A stretch of DNA of 64,000 bases, from NCBI RefSeq assembly GCF_000974985.2, contig NZ_LAVA02000090.1, forward strand, positions 62,001-126,000, given 5' to 3'. Positions 52,240 to 60,716 of this stretch are shown here, one piece after another. Made by a program: the position numbers and the translations under genes. This stretch comes from Streptomyces mangrovisoli (GTDB lineage Bacteria > Actinomycetota > Actinomycetes > Streptomycetales > Streptomycetaceae). The notes under the pieces were generated by a model, which did no database searches, had not been told where the DNA came from, and saw only the letters and a list, made by a program, of their open reading frames with translations. Within the stretch, counting starts at the first letter, position 1. Each line of letters opens with the position of its first letter.

Positions 52240-52277
52240 CCGCCAGGCGCCGCCGGAGGAGCGGCAGCGCCTGGCGG
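52240..52277. terminator. Bidirectional terminator
   Basis: An 11-bp perfect stem CCGCCAGGCGC (52240-52250 with 52267-52277) with a 16-base loop lies between the convergent MerR and lactonase-like genes. Confidence 0.78.
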
Positions 52278-52289
52278 TGGGTGGGGTGG

Positions 52290-53522
52290 TCAGCGCCCGG
52301 CGATCTCTCGGGCGACGGGGTGGCAGTGGCGCACGGCGATGCTGTCGGGGTTGGGCACCGCCACGGACATGCCCGTGTCGGTGAGGCCGCCCGACGCGGG
52401 GTCGACGCCGAACAGGTTGACGGTGCTGCTCGTCTCGTTCGCCACGAACAGCCAACGGCCGCTCGCGTGCAGCGTCATGCTCCACGGCGTGACTCCCCCG
52501 CAGGGGACGCGCTGGATCTCGGTGAGCAGGCCGGTCGGCCGGACGGCCGAGAAGACGACCAGGGCGTTGTCGCCGCGGTTGGACACGTAGACGTACCGGC
52601 CGTCGCGGCTGACGGCGAGTTCGGCGGCGCTCGTGGAGCCGGTGTGTTCCGGCGCGTTCGTCATCAGGAGCTGGCGCTCCGTCAGTGTCCCTGTGTGCGC
52701 GTCCCAGTCGAGGGCCCGCAGGTCGGCGGTGAGTTCGCTCAGGAGGTAGACCGTGTGTCCGTCCGGGTGGAAGACCAGGCGTCTGGGGCCCGAACCCGGT
52801 GTGGTGGCGAAGGAGCCGGGACCGTCCGCGCCGGTCGACAACCGGTGGGTCGGCGCGTCGTAGTCGTAGACGAAGACCCGGTCCGCGCCGAAGTCCGCGA
52901 CGAGGGCGAATCCGCGGCTCGGGTCGACGACCACGTGGTGGGGGTGCGGTGCCGCCTGGCGTGGGTTGGGGCCGGAGCCGGTGTCCTGCACGCTGGAGAC
53001 CACCTCCCCGAGCGCGCCGTCCGCGGTGAGCGAGACGGTCGCCGCCGCGCCCGCCGCGAAGTCGGCGACCAGGAGCGCCCCGCCGTCCGCGGTGGGCGCG
53101 ATGTACGACAGTCCCCCGCTGCCGGTCGGAACGGGCTCCGTCTCGATCTGGCCGGTCTGCAGCAAGGCGCCTGTGGTGTCGTCGATGCCGAAGGAGCGTA
53201 CGAATCCGCCCTGTTCGGCGCCGCCGACGTACAGGACCGGGCGGTGCGGGTGCACGGTGACCCAGCTGGAGCTGGTCTGCGCGACCGCTCCGAGCGGCGT
53301 CATGGTGCCGCTCTCGGGGTCGAACCGCACCGCGTGCACCTGGTTCTGGTTCCAGGTGCCGATGTACAGAAGGTCCTCGCACGGGCCGGGAGCCGCTGCG
53401 GCGGGGCTCGCGGACAACAGCGGTACGGTCGCGGCGGCCGATACGGCGGTGAGGGCGCCGAGCACGGCTCTTCGGGAGGGTCCGCGGCCGGCGTACGGCG
53501 GCGGGGGTGGGGTTTCGTTCAT
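52290..53522 (-). CDS. Tat-exported seven-bladed beta-propeller, lactonase (YbhE/Pgl) family
   Basis: This 410-residue protein has a twin-arginine signal (PSRRAVLGALTAVSA, cleaved near AAA) and a repeated propeller pattern (for example HPHRPVLYVGG, DPSRGFALVADFGADRV, HPDGHTVYLLSE, SRDGRYVYVSNRGDNA and HASGRWLFVANE), which is the lactonase family shared by 6-phosphogluconolactonase and 3-carboxymuconate cyclase. Secretion argues against the pentose pathway, and a role in a lactone or aromatic pathway fits the cluster. It lies 29 bases after the permease gene. Confidence 0.85.
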   Translation of the reverse strand: MNETPPPPPYAGRGPSRRAVLGALTAVSAAATVPLLSASPAAAAPGPCEDLLYIGTWNQNQVHAVRFDPESGTMTPLGAVAQTSSSWVTVHPHRPVLYVGGAEQGGFVRSFGIDDTTGALLQTGQIETEPVPTGSGGLSYIAPTADGGALLVADFAAGAAATVSLTADGALGEVVSSVQDTGSGPNPRQAAPHPHHVVVDPSRGFALVADFGADRVFVYDYDAPTHRLSTGADGPGSFATTPGSGPRRLVFHPDGHTVYLLSELTADLRALDWDAHTGTLTERQLLMTNAPEHTGSTSAAELAVSRDGRYVYVSNRGDNALVVFSAVRPTGLLTEIQRVPCGGVTPWSMTLHASGRWLFVANETSSTVNLFGVDPASGGLTDTGMSVAVPNPDSIAVRHCHPVAREIAGR

Positions 53523-53551
53523 CAGGATCGTCCCGTTCCTGTGCGGAGGTA

Positions 53552-54424
53552 TCAGTGCTTGGGCTGCGGTCGGCGGCGGGCCGCCAGGCCGAGGCGCTTG
53601 AGGGCGTACGAGTCGAGGGCGGTCAGCACGCCGTTGAGGGCCAGGGTGATCGCGACCAGGACGATCAGACCGGCGAACTCGGCGGCCGCGTCCAGGTTCT
53701 GGGCCGCGGTGAACAGCTCGTGTCCGACCCCCTCGGACGAGGCGATGAACTCGCCGCCGATCACGCCGAGGATCGCCAGCGGGCCCCCGGTCTTGAGTGC
53801 GGCGAAGAAGGGCGCGGCGAGGGTGGGCAGGGTGACGTAGCCGAGGACGTGGTGCCTGCGCCCGCCCATCACCTGGACGACTTCGACGAGTTCGCGCTCC
53901 CTGAGCCTGAGCCCGAGGTAGATGTTGTAGAAGACGACGAACGCGACGCCGGTCATGGCGATGGTGATCTTCGACCACTGGCCGATGCCGAAGAACAGCA
54001 GGAACAGCGGGGCGAGCGCGATCTTCGGTATGCCGTTGACGGCGGCGACCAGCGGTTCGAGGACCCTTCCCAGGATCGGGAAGGAGCCGAGGACCAGGCC
54101 CATCACCGTGCCGGCCAGGACGCCGAGGCCGAATCCGGCGAGAACCTCGACGGTGGTGACCTTGATGTCGGTCCAGCCGCTCGCCGAGCCGAGCATGTCG
54201 GTGAGCGCGTGGTAGACGTCGGTGGGCTTGCTGACCGCGTACTCGGGCACGACGGGCCCGCTCATCGCCTGCCACAGCACGAGCGCGACGAGGATCACCA
54301 GGATGCGCAGCGCGATGATCGAGCCGGTGCTCTCCAGCCGGGCGCGCGCCCTCCCGCGGGCGGGGGCCGCGCTGCCGGGGCCGGGGTCGGGCCTGGTCAC
54401 AGCCTTGTCGGCGACGGTTGCCAT
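53552..54424 (-). CDS. ABC transporter permease, SsuC/TauC type
   Basis: This 290-residue protein has about six helices after a Pro/Ala-rich N-terminus and the EAA-type loop (ELVEVVQVMGGRRHHVLGYVTLPTL). This is the family for sulfonate, nitrate, taurine and pyrimidine-precursor import. The ATG at 54424 follows GGGAG. It is next to its binding protein, but no ATP-binding subunit is encoded in the window. Confidence 0.92.
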   Translation of the reverse strand: MATVADKAVTRPDPGPGSAAPARGRARARLESTGSIIALRILVILVALVLWQAMSGPVVPEYAVSKPTDVYHALTDMLGSASGWTDIKVTTVEVLAGFGLGVLAGTVMGLVLGSFPILGRVLEPLVAAVNGIPKIALAPLFLLFFGIGQWSKITIAMTGVAFVVFYNIYLGLRLRERELVEVVQVMGGRRHHVLGYVTLPTLAAPFFAALKTGGPLAILGVIGGEFIASSEGVGHELFTAAQNLDAAAEFAGLIVLVAITLALNGVLTALDSYALKRLGLAARRRPQPKH

Positions 54425-54456
54425 GGTCTGCTCCCTTCCACGTGGGTGAGGCCGTG

Positions 54457-55494
54457 TCACGGCAGGTAGGTGTTGGTCCAGTTGTCGGCGGAGATGCTCG
54501 CGTCGGGCACCGCGCCGATCCCGTCCTTGACGAAGGCGAGGGTCTTCTTCCATCCCTCGTCGTCCTGCTGGGCGCTGACCGGCCACTGCACCTGGCCGAC
54601 GGAGGCGCTCAGCACGTCGTCGGGGGTGCCCGGCAGGGTCGTGCGTGCCGCGGCGAGGATCTTGGCGTCGCCGGAGTCGTGGGAGCTGAGGTAGGCCGTC
54701 GCCTGCTGTACCGCGGTGGCGAATCCCTTCACCACCTTCGCGTCGGACTTCACGTAGCTCTTCTTCGCCACGACGACCTGCCCGTATCCGGCTTCGGCGT
54801 AGGACCACTCGGGGACCTTGGCCGGGTCGGCCACCACGACGCCGTCGCCCTGGTGCTGGACCTGGAGCGGGATCGGCTCGGAGGTGATGAACCAGTCGAC
54901 CTCGCCCTTGGTGAGGGCGGCCTTGTCGGCGGCGGGGCTGGGCAGGGTGACCCACTTCACCTTGGCCGGGTCGATGTCGTGGGCCTTGAGGAAGATGCCC
55001 GCCTCGGCCTTGGTGTTGGCGGAGCTGACACCGGCCGTCGAGCTCGCAAGGGCCTGGGCCACCTGGTCCGCGGGGGTGTCCGCGGTCAGCTTGTGCTTCT
55101 TGGCGAACTCGTCGCTGACGACCACGCCGAGCGGGTTGCCGCCGCCGTTCGTGGCGACCGAGATCTCCGGGAGCTTCTTGGAGAGCGCGGCGAGGAACCC
55201 GGTCGGGCTGGAGTTGAGGAACTGCACCGAGCCGGACTCCAGGGCGGAGGTGCCGGTGGCGGCGGTCAGCGTCACGTACTTGATCTTTATCTTCTGCTTC
55301 GCGAAGTAGCCGTTCGCATCCGCCAGGCGGATGGACAGGTCGAAGACGTTGCCGCTGACGCCCACCGAGACGGTGGTCGTGCCGTCGGAGGCGACCGAGG
55401 TCGACCCGTTGTCGCCGCAGGCGCTCAACAGGGCGGCGCCGAGCAGCGCCGCGGTGGCGGGGGCGAGACGGCGGGCGGTGGTACGGCTTCTCAT
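54457..55494 (-). CDS. ABC transporter substrate-binding lipoprotein, NMT1/SsuA type
   Basis: This 345-residue protein has a lipoprotein signal with lipobox LSAC (Cys near residue 26). The mature part is a NMT1/SsuA-like two-lobe domain (NVFDLSIRLADANGYFAKQKI, then FLNSSPTGFLAAL). These bind small acids such as sulfonates, or aromatic and pyrimidine precursors. AAGGAG precedes the ATG. It lies between a carboxylesterase and its permease, so the ligand may be an ester or acid degraded by the cluster. Confidence 0.92.
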   Translation of the reverse strand: MRSRTTARRLAPATAALLGAALLSACGDNGSTSVASDGTTTVSVGVSGNVFDLSIRLADANGYFAKQKIKIKYVTLTAATGTSALESGSVQFLNSSPTGFLAALSKKLPEISVATNGGGNPLGVVVSDEFAKKHKLTADTPADQVAQALASSTAGVSSANTKAEAGIFLKAHDIDPAKVKWVTLPSPAADKAALTKGEVDWFITSEPIPLQVQHQGDGVVVADPAKVPEWSYAEAGYGQVVVAKKSYVKSDAKVVKGFATAVQQATAYLSSHDSGDAKILAAARTTLPGTPDDVLSASVGQVQWPVSAQQDDEGWKKTLAFVKDGIGAVPDASISADNWTNTYLP

Positions 55495-55516
55495 GGGAAC
55501 TCCTTTGTTCACCTGG

Positions 55517-57106
55517 TCACCAGGCCTGTTGGGTGCTGAAGAAGCGGATCCAGAAATCGGTGCGTACGGGGTCCGCGATGCGGATCGGCCCGAACCGCGC
55601 GCCGAGTTCCATGACGGAGCCGGCGCCGGGGGCGAAGGCGGGCCAGCGGGGCAGGCCCTGGCCGCCCGGGTCGCCGGTGGCGGCGAAGTTGATCCAGTAG
55701 GAGGAGAGGACGCGGGCGATGTCGTGGTCCCGTTCGGTCCACGAGGCCCTGCCGTCGGCGGGGTTGCCGAAGACGTAGTCGATCTCGGAGCCGTGCGAGG
55801 CCCGTCGGGGGCCGCCGCCCGGCACCTGGGTGCGGTGGGTCCAGAAGTAGGTGTGCAGGCTGCCGGCGGTGTGGCGGCCCCAGTCCGTGCCCCACAGGTA
55901 CGTCGACAGACGGGAGTTGTCGCGGGCGGCCCGGCTGCCGGCGTCGGCAGCCTCGTCGTCCGTGGTGGCCGGGTACAGCCGCAGGAACTCCTCGGCCAGG
56001 TCCCCGAACTTGCGCCGGGCCGCGGTGACATGCTGCTCCAGCGTCACGTGGACCGGCGGCGATCCCGGGCGGACCGTGCGCCGCCCGGCCCGCAGGGCCG
56101 CGACCATCGTCGGAGGCACGGCGCCGCTCTCGTCGAGGTTGTTCCCGGTGAGGTAGTCGACGTCGTTCTGTGTGCCCTTGGCGTACGTCTCGTCGTAGCC
56201 GGCGGGGATCACCCAGCCGTCGACGACGGGTCGGAAGAGGGGAGGGCCGGCCGGACCGCCGGTCTCGACGGTCGTGTCGACGGGGTGGTGTCCGTCGACC
56301 AGCTTCCTCCAGTGCAGGGCGCGCAGTGCGCGCGTGGTGGGCGCGCCGTGCGCCCGTGCGTAGCGTTCCCCCGCCGCCTCGGCGTCGGCCGGCAGCCGGT
56401 AGGAGGTGGAGAGGTAGCGCAGTTCGGGGTCTCGCGCGTAGCGGGCGTGGCTCTGCGCGATGGCCCGGTGGAACAGCCCCCCGGCGAGCGGGGAGAGGGC
56501 GAGGAAGTTGACCATGCCCGCTCCCGCGGACTGGCCGGCGACGGTGACCCGGTGGGGGTCCCCGCCGAAGCGCGCGATGTTGTCGCGGACCCAGCGCAGG
56601 GCGGCGACGCAGTCGAGCAGCCCGTAGTTGCCGGACGAGCCGTGTCCGGACTCCTCGCTCAGCTCGGTCGTGGCGAGGAAACCGAAGGCGCCCAGACGGT
56701 AGTTGAACGTGACGACGACCAGGCCGCGCCGGGCCAGGTCCTCACCGTCGTAGCGGGGATGTGCTCCCGTGCCCTCGCGGAAGCCGCCGCCGTAGATCCA
56801 CACCAGGACCGGGCGGTGTTCCGCGGTGGAGGCGGCGCCCGTCCAGATGTTCAGGCTCAGGCAGTCCTCGCTCATGGGCACGTCGACCCCGGTCGCCGCC
56901 GCGTCGGTCGGCGACTGCGGGCACATCGGCCCGAAACGGTCGGCCCGGCGTACGCCCTCCCACCGCGGCGGTGGCTGCGGCGGCCGCCATCTCAGCTCGC
57001 CGACCGGCGGGGCCGCGTAGGGGATGCCGCGGAACACGGTGACGGACCGGTCCCGGCAGGGCACTCCCTCGACGGGGCCCGCCTCGGTGTGCACGGCATG
57101 GGGCAT
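55517..57106 (-). CDS. Type-B carboxylesterase
   Basis: This 529-residue alpha/beta-hydrolase has the type-B signatures EDCLSLNIW and GGDPHRVTVAGQSAGAG (S193), with the oxyanion motif YGGGF. The acid (near LDESGA) and the histidine (ASHGSEIDYVF) are also present. Members hydrolyse p-nitrobenzyl, phthalate or other carboxylic esters. No signal peptide is seen, so its substrate must enter the cell. AAAGGA lies six bases before the ATG. It sits between the GntR regulator and the binding protein. Confidence 0.93.
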   Translation of the reverse strand: MPHAVHTEAGPVEGVPCRDRSVTVFRGIPYAAPPVGELRWRPPQPPPRWEGVRRADRFGPMCPQSPTDAAATGVDVPMSEDCLSLNIWTGAASTAEHRPVLVWIYGGGFREGTGAHPRYDGEDLARRGLVVVTFNYRLGAFGFLATTELSEESGHGSSGNYGLLDCVAALRWVRDNIARFGGDPHRVTVAGQSAGAGMVNFLALSPLAGGLFHRAIAQSHARYARDPELRYLSTSYRLPADAEAAGERYARAHGAPTTRALRALHWRKLVDGHHPVDTTVETGGPAGPPLFRPVVDGWVIPAGYDETYAKGTQNDVDYLTGNNLDESGAVPPTMVAALRAGRRTVRPGSPPVHVTLEQHVTAARRKFGDLAEEFLRLYPATTDDEAADAGSRAARDNSRLSTYLWGTDWGRHTAGSLHTYFWTHRTQVPGGGPRRASHGSEIDYVFGNPADGRASWTERDHDIARVLSSYWINFAATGDPGGQGLPRWPAFAPGAGSVMELGARFGPIRIADPVRTDFWIRFFSTQQAW

Positions 57107-57132
57107 GTCGTCCTTTCCGCCCCGGCCGTGCG

Positions 57133-57858
57133 TCAGCTGACGGGCGGCTCCGGGGACTTGTCCAGCAGCAGCGCCCTGCGGGCGGAGCCGACGTGATGGC
57201 GCATCGCCGCGACGGCGGCGTCGGGGTTGCGCGTGAGGATGGCGAGGAAGATCGCCTGGTGCTCCTCCAGCGACCCGGATCGCGGGTGCTGTGCGGAGAG
57301 GTTGCGGTACTGCCGCATCACGAGCGGGTAGAGCAGGGTGTCGTAGGCGCGGGCCAGCGTCGCCTGGTGCGCCGCCTGTTTCACCTGCTGGTGGAAGCTG
57401 CGGTTGCCGCGCGAGTAGGAGGCCTGGTCGCCCCGCGCCTTCGCCTCCTCCATGTCCTGGAGGGTGCGGCGCATGCCCTCGATCTCGTCGGGTGTGGCCC
57501 GCTCCGCCGCCTTGCCGGCGAGCGCCGACTCCAGCGTCTCGCGGGCCTCCAGGATGTCCGCGGCCTCCTCGACGGAGAAGCTGCGGGTGCGCACGCCGCG
57601 GTTGACCTCGCTGGTGACGTAGCCCTCCTGCGTCAGGCGCGCCAGCGCGGAGCGCATGGTGCTGCGCGACACGTCGAACATCCGCGTCAGGTCGGCCTCG
57701 GTCAGCCGGGTGCCGGGCGGGATGCTCCCCGACATCAGCAGGGAGCGCAGCCCCTCGTAGGCGTGGCTCTGTCTGGTACCGGACGCTCTCGCCTCGGAGG
57801 GTGCACCGTCGCCGTCGTAGTCCACCGTGACCGCCTTTTCTGTTCGTGGGGTTGGCAT
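57133..57858 (-). CDS. GntR family regulator, FadR/FCD type
   Basis: This protein of about 241 residues has an N-terminal GntR winged helix (SHAYEGLRSLLMSGSIPPGTRLTEADLTRMFDVSRSTMRSALARLTQEGYV) and a C-terminal helical FCD ligand domain (ILEARETLESALAGKAAERAT, then FHQQVKQAAHQ). FCD domains bind small carboxylic acids through a metal. A GTG at 57825 with AAGGCGG upstream is an alternative start. It lies inside the cluster and is the obvious candidate regulator. Confidence 0.88.
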   Translation of the reverse strand: MPTPRTEKAVTVDYDGDGAPSEARASGTRQSHAYEGLRSLLMSGSIPPGTRLTEADLTRMFDVSRSTMRSALARLTQEGYVTSEVNRGVRTRSFSVEEAADILEARETLESALAGKAAERATPDEIEGMRRTLQDMEEAKARGDQASYSRGNRSFHQQVKQAAHQATLARAYDTLLYPLVMRQYRNLSAQHPRSGSLEEHQAIFLAILTRNPDAAVAAMRHHVGSARRALLLDKSPEPPVS

Positions 57859-57899
57859 CCGAGGCGGGAACCCTAACCGACTCCATGGCAGGTCAGCCT

Positions 57900-58751
57900 C
57901 TACCTGGTCAGAGAGGGGTAGAGGCGCCGCGCGGTTCCGGCGAAGATCTCCGCCCGGACCGCCTCGGGCAGGGGGGCCAGCACCGTGCGCGCCAGGTCCA
58001 CGAGTTCGGGCAGGGTCTGCTCGGCGGCGGGGAGGTTGGATCCCCAGGCGATGCGCCCGGCGCCGAACGCGTCGACCACCGGGGTGAGGAACTCGACCGC
58101 CTCCTCCCCCGCGGCGTGCAGCGGTTCGAGGTTGCGGTGGGTGAGCTTGAGGTACAGGTTCGGGTGGGCGGCCAGCTCGGCGACCTCCTTGCCGGACCGG
58201 GCGGGCGAGCCGGCGATGTCGGGGTATCCGATGTGGTCCAGGAGCACCCGAACGCCGGGGAAGCGCTCCAGCACGTCGGCGAGTTGCCGGTTGGCCGGAC
58301 CCAGGCGCATCTGGAGGCAGACGGTGACGCCGAGTTCGCCGGCCGCGCTCCAGAAGTCGTACGACTCCGGCGCGGCGAACCACTCGCCCTGGACGGGGAC
58401 GGTGCTGCCGCTGGTGAACAGCCGTACGCCCGAAAGGCCCTGCCCGGTGACGGCGGTGGCCAGCCGGGCCGGGGCGTCGGGGGCCAGCGGGTCGAAGGTG
58501 CCGACCGCGATGAACCGGTCCGGGCGGGCGGCGCTCGCGTCCAGGACATAGGCGTTGTGGTAGCCGTAGGCGGTCGTGGCCTGGACGAGGACGGACCGCC
58601 CGATGCCCGCGAGGTCCATCTGTACGGCCATGTCCTCGGCCGTGACCGGGCGGGTCGTGGCCCAGGCGGAGGCCTTCCCGCCGATGGGCGACCAGGGGTA
58701 GCGGTCCTGGTCGGCGGCGATGATGTGGCAGTGGGTGTCGATGATGTCCAC
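57900..58751 (-). CDS. Amidohydrolase family 2 (TIM-barrel) protein
   Basis: This 283-residue protein has the metal motif DTHCHI at the N-terminus, a central HIGYPD and a late WGSNLPAAE, matching amidohydrolase-2 members. These include 2-pyrone-4,6-dicarboxylate lactonase, ACMSD-like decarboxylases and gamma-resorcylate decarboxylase. The GTG at 58751 follows AGGAG by eight bases. The enzyme could hydrolyse a lactone or decarboxylate an aromatic acid in the pathway. The exact reaction cannot be told from sequence. Confidence 0.88.
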   Translation of the reverse strand: MDIIDTHCHIIAADQDRYPWSPIGGKASAWATTRPVTAEDMAVQMDLAGIGRSVLVQATTAYGYHNAYVLDASAARPDRFIAVGTFDPLAPDAPARLATAVTGQGLSGVRLFTSGSTVPVQGEWFAAPESYDFWSAAGELGVTVCLQMRLGPANRQLADVLERFPGVRVLLDHIGYPDIAGSPARSGKEVAELAAHPNLYLKLTHRNLEPLHAAGEEAVEFLTPVVDAFGAGRIAWGSNLPAAEQTLPELVDLARTVLAPLPEAVRAEIFAGTARRLYPSLTR

Positions 58752-58765
58752 GGTGGGGGCTCCTG

Positions 58766-59749
58766 TCAGGCGTCGGGGTAGTCGCCGTCGGCGAACAGCG
58801 CGTGCGGGTCGGCCGGGGAGTCCGCGTCCAGCAGTCCCTGGCCGCGTGCGTAGCGCACGAGGGCGTGGAGGCTGGGCTCGTTGGCGGCCACGCCGTAGGG
58901 CACGGGGTCGCCGTCGACGAGGGCGGCCTGGCGGGCGAACCGGGGCAGCCGGGTCCAGCCCGGGTCGCCGGCCGTCTCGCGCCGCTTGGCCTCGGCGCAC
59001 GCGGTGTACAGCACGGTCGGCAGGGCGGGGTCGCGGGCGACGAGGTCGGCGCGCAGGGCGATCAGGGAGTGCAGCGGGTAGACGCCGGTGCGCAGGTAGT
59101 GGTCGGCGGCGAGGATCTCGGCGTCCGGGAACAGCGGGTAGGGAGTGTCGGCGTCGCCCGGCCGCGGCTCGGCGGTCGCGGTCCAGCCGCTGCGCGGGGC
59201 GCCGGCCCGGCCGGTGCCCGCGTTGCCGGTGAACGCGGCGTCGATCTCGCCGGCCCGCAGCAGTTCGCCCAGTGAGCGGCCGTCGGTGACGCGCTCCACG
59301 TTGGCGGGGACCCGGCCCTCGACGTGGTCGTCGTCGTCCACCACCCAGGTGATCTTGTCGACGTCGACGCCGTACTCCTCGGTGAGCACGCCGCGCGCCC
59401 ACACGCCGGTACTGACCGAGTAGGCGCGCACGCCCACGCGGCGGCCCTCCAGGTCGCGCGGCACGCGGATGCCGGAGCGGGCGCCGCACTGGATGTCCCC
59501 GTGGTGGAAGCGGCGGTTGAGGAAGACGGGGATCGCGGTGAGCGGGACCCCGGCCTGGCGGGCCATCAGGTAGGAGACCGGCGCCAGTTCGCACACGTCG
59601 AACTCGAGGTCGCGGATCATCCGCCGGTAGGCGCCGATGACCGGCCTGACCTGGATCTCCTCGATCGCGTAGGTGGCCGTGTCGGTCACCGGGGCGGGTA
59701 GGTCACGCGCGTGCGCGTACTCCCCGAGGACGGTGGAGAGCTTCTCCAT
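58766..59749 (-). CDS. 4,5-dihydroxyphthalate decarboxylase-family protein, copy 1
   Basis: This 327-residue cytoplasmic protein has a periplasmic-binding-protein-like fold used by the Pht5-type decarboxylase family. Landmarks are FDVCELAPVSYLMARQAGVP, LNRRFHHGDI and GVRAYSVSTGVWARGVLTEEYGVDVDKITWV. The known family member decarboxylates 4,5-dihydroxyphthalate to protocatechuate; others are uncharacterised. It is the first of three paralogues in the cluster. Only about a third of residues are shared with the others, so each likely has a separate role. Confidence 0.82.
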   Translation of the reverse strand: MEKLSTVLGEYAHARDLPAPVTDTATYAIEEIQVRPVIGAYRRMIRDLEFDVCELAPVSYLMARQAGVPLTAIPVFLNRRFHHGDIQCGARSGIRVPRDLEGRRVGVRAYSVSTGVWARGVLTEEYGVDVDKITWVVDDDDHVEGRVPANVERVTDGRSLGELLRAGEIDAAFTGNAGTGRAGAPRSGWTATAEPRPGDADTPYPLFPDAEILAADHYLRTGVYPLHSLIALRADLVARDPALPTVLYTACAEAKRRETAGDPGWTRLPRFARQAALVDGDPVPYGVAANEPSLHALVRYARGQGLLDADSPADPHALFADGDYPDA

Positions 59750-59843
59750 TGCCTGCCTTTCGTGTTGTGGTGTTCGGTGGGGGCCGTCCTGGGGTGCGGG
59801 ACGGCCTCCGGGTGACGGGTACTGCTGTCGGGCTACGGGGCGG

Positions 59844-60716
59844 TCAGCCGCCCAGGCGGGACGCCGGGACGCCCAGGGCCGCGCAGGTGCGGTCGACGAT
59901 CTCCTCGAAGTCCACGGCGCGCGGGATGACCTCCTGCTCCAGGGCGTAGGCGGATGCCCTGGTGAAGGGGGCGCGCAGGCCCGCGAAGCCGGCCGGGTCG
60001 ATCGCGGCGGTGGGTGCCGCGGCCGCCGCCGTACGCAGCGCGTCGAAGGCGGCGAGGATCGCGGGCGCGTGCTCGCGGGCCGCCGTCTCGCGCACGCCGA
60101 GGACGTGGTTGACGGGGGTGAAGCCGGTCCTTGCCGCCCAGGCGGCGGCCACCTCGCGGGCGTCGGCGATCGCGGTGCGGATACGGTCGTCGCCAGGCAG
60201 CTCGTTGCCCATGATCCCGAAGTCGATCCGTCCGTCGAGGAAGTCGGCGGGCAGCTTGGCGCCTTGGGGTGCCCGGGTGACCCAGGAGGGGTCGTCGAAG
60301 CCGTCGACGTGGGCGCCCTCATAGGTCCGCCAGTCGACCTTGCGCAGGTCGACGCCGTACTGCTCGGTGAGGAAGCCGCGCACCCACACGCCGGTGGTCT
60401 GGCTCCAGGCGCGTACGCCGACGCTGCGGCCCTCGATGTCGTCGACCGTGAGCCGGCCCAGGGTGACGAGGGTGTGGTGCTGGTCGCGGCCGAGGGCGGT
60501 GATCGGCAGCAGGAGCACCTCGCGGCCCTGCGCGATCGCCTGCAGCAGGGTGACGATGGCCAGTTCGCACAGGTCGGCGCCAGTGCCGTCGACGAAGCCG
60601 CGGGATGCCCTGTGGACCGGCTTGATGTCCAGCCGCTCGTACGGCGTCCCGGTCTCCGCCACGGCCGCCGCGGCCGCCTCGGCCAGGTCGTCGCGGCCCA
60701 GAACCACCTTCATCAT
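59844..60716 (-). CDS. 4,5-dihydroxyphthalate decarboxylase-family protein, copy 2
   Basis: This 290-residue paralogue is the shortest of the three. The landmarks are DLCELAIVTLLQAIAQGREVLLLP, DQHHTLVTL and GVRAWSQTTGVWVRGFLTEQYGVDLRKVDW. It starts at an ATG overlapping the DUF3500 stop (ATGA); a second ATG follows at 60713. The three genes share the central VGVRxxxxTTGVWxRGxLxExYGV block (with variation), which probably forms part of the ligand site. Confidence 0.8.
   Translation of the reverse strand: MMKVVLGRDDLAEAAAAAVAETGTPYERLDIKPVHRASRGFVDGTGADLCELAIVTLLQAIAQGREVLLLPITALGRDQHHTLVTLGRLTVDDIEGRSVGVRAWSQTTGVWVRGFLTEQYGVDLRKVDWRTYEGAHVDGFDDPSWVTRAPQGAKLPADFLDGRIDFGIMGNELPGDDRIRTAIADAREVAAAWAARTGFTPVNHVLGVRETAAREHAPAILAAFDALRTAAAAAPTAAIDPAGFAGLRAPFTRASAYALEQEVIPRAVDFEEIVDRTCAALGVPASRLGG

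Noticed and set aside
59750-60322. Extended N-terminus of the copy-1 decarboxylase-like protein
   Set aside because: The added codons are antisense-like frame shadow of copy 2; the ATG at 59749 begins the conserved domain.
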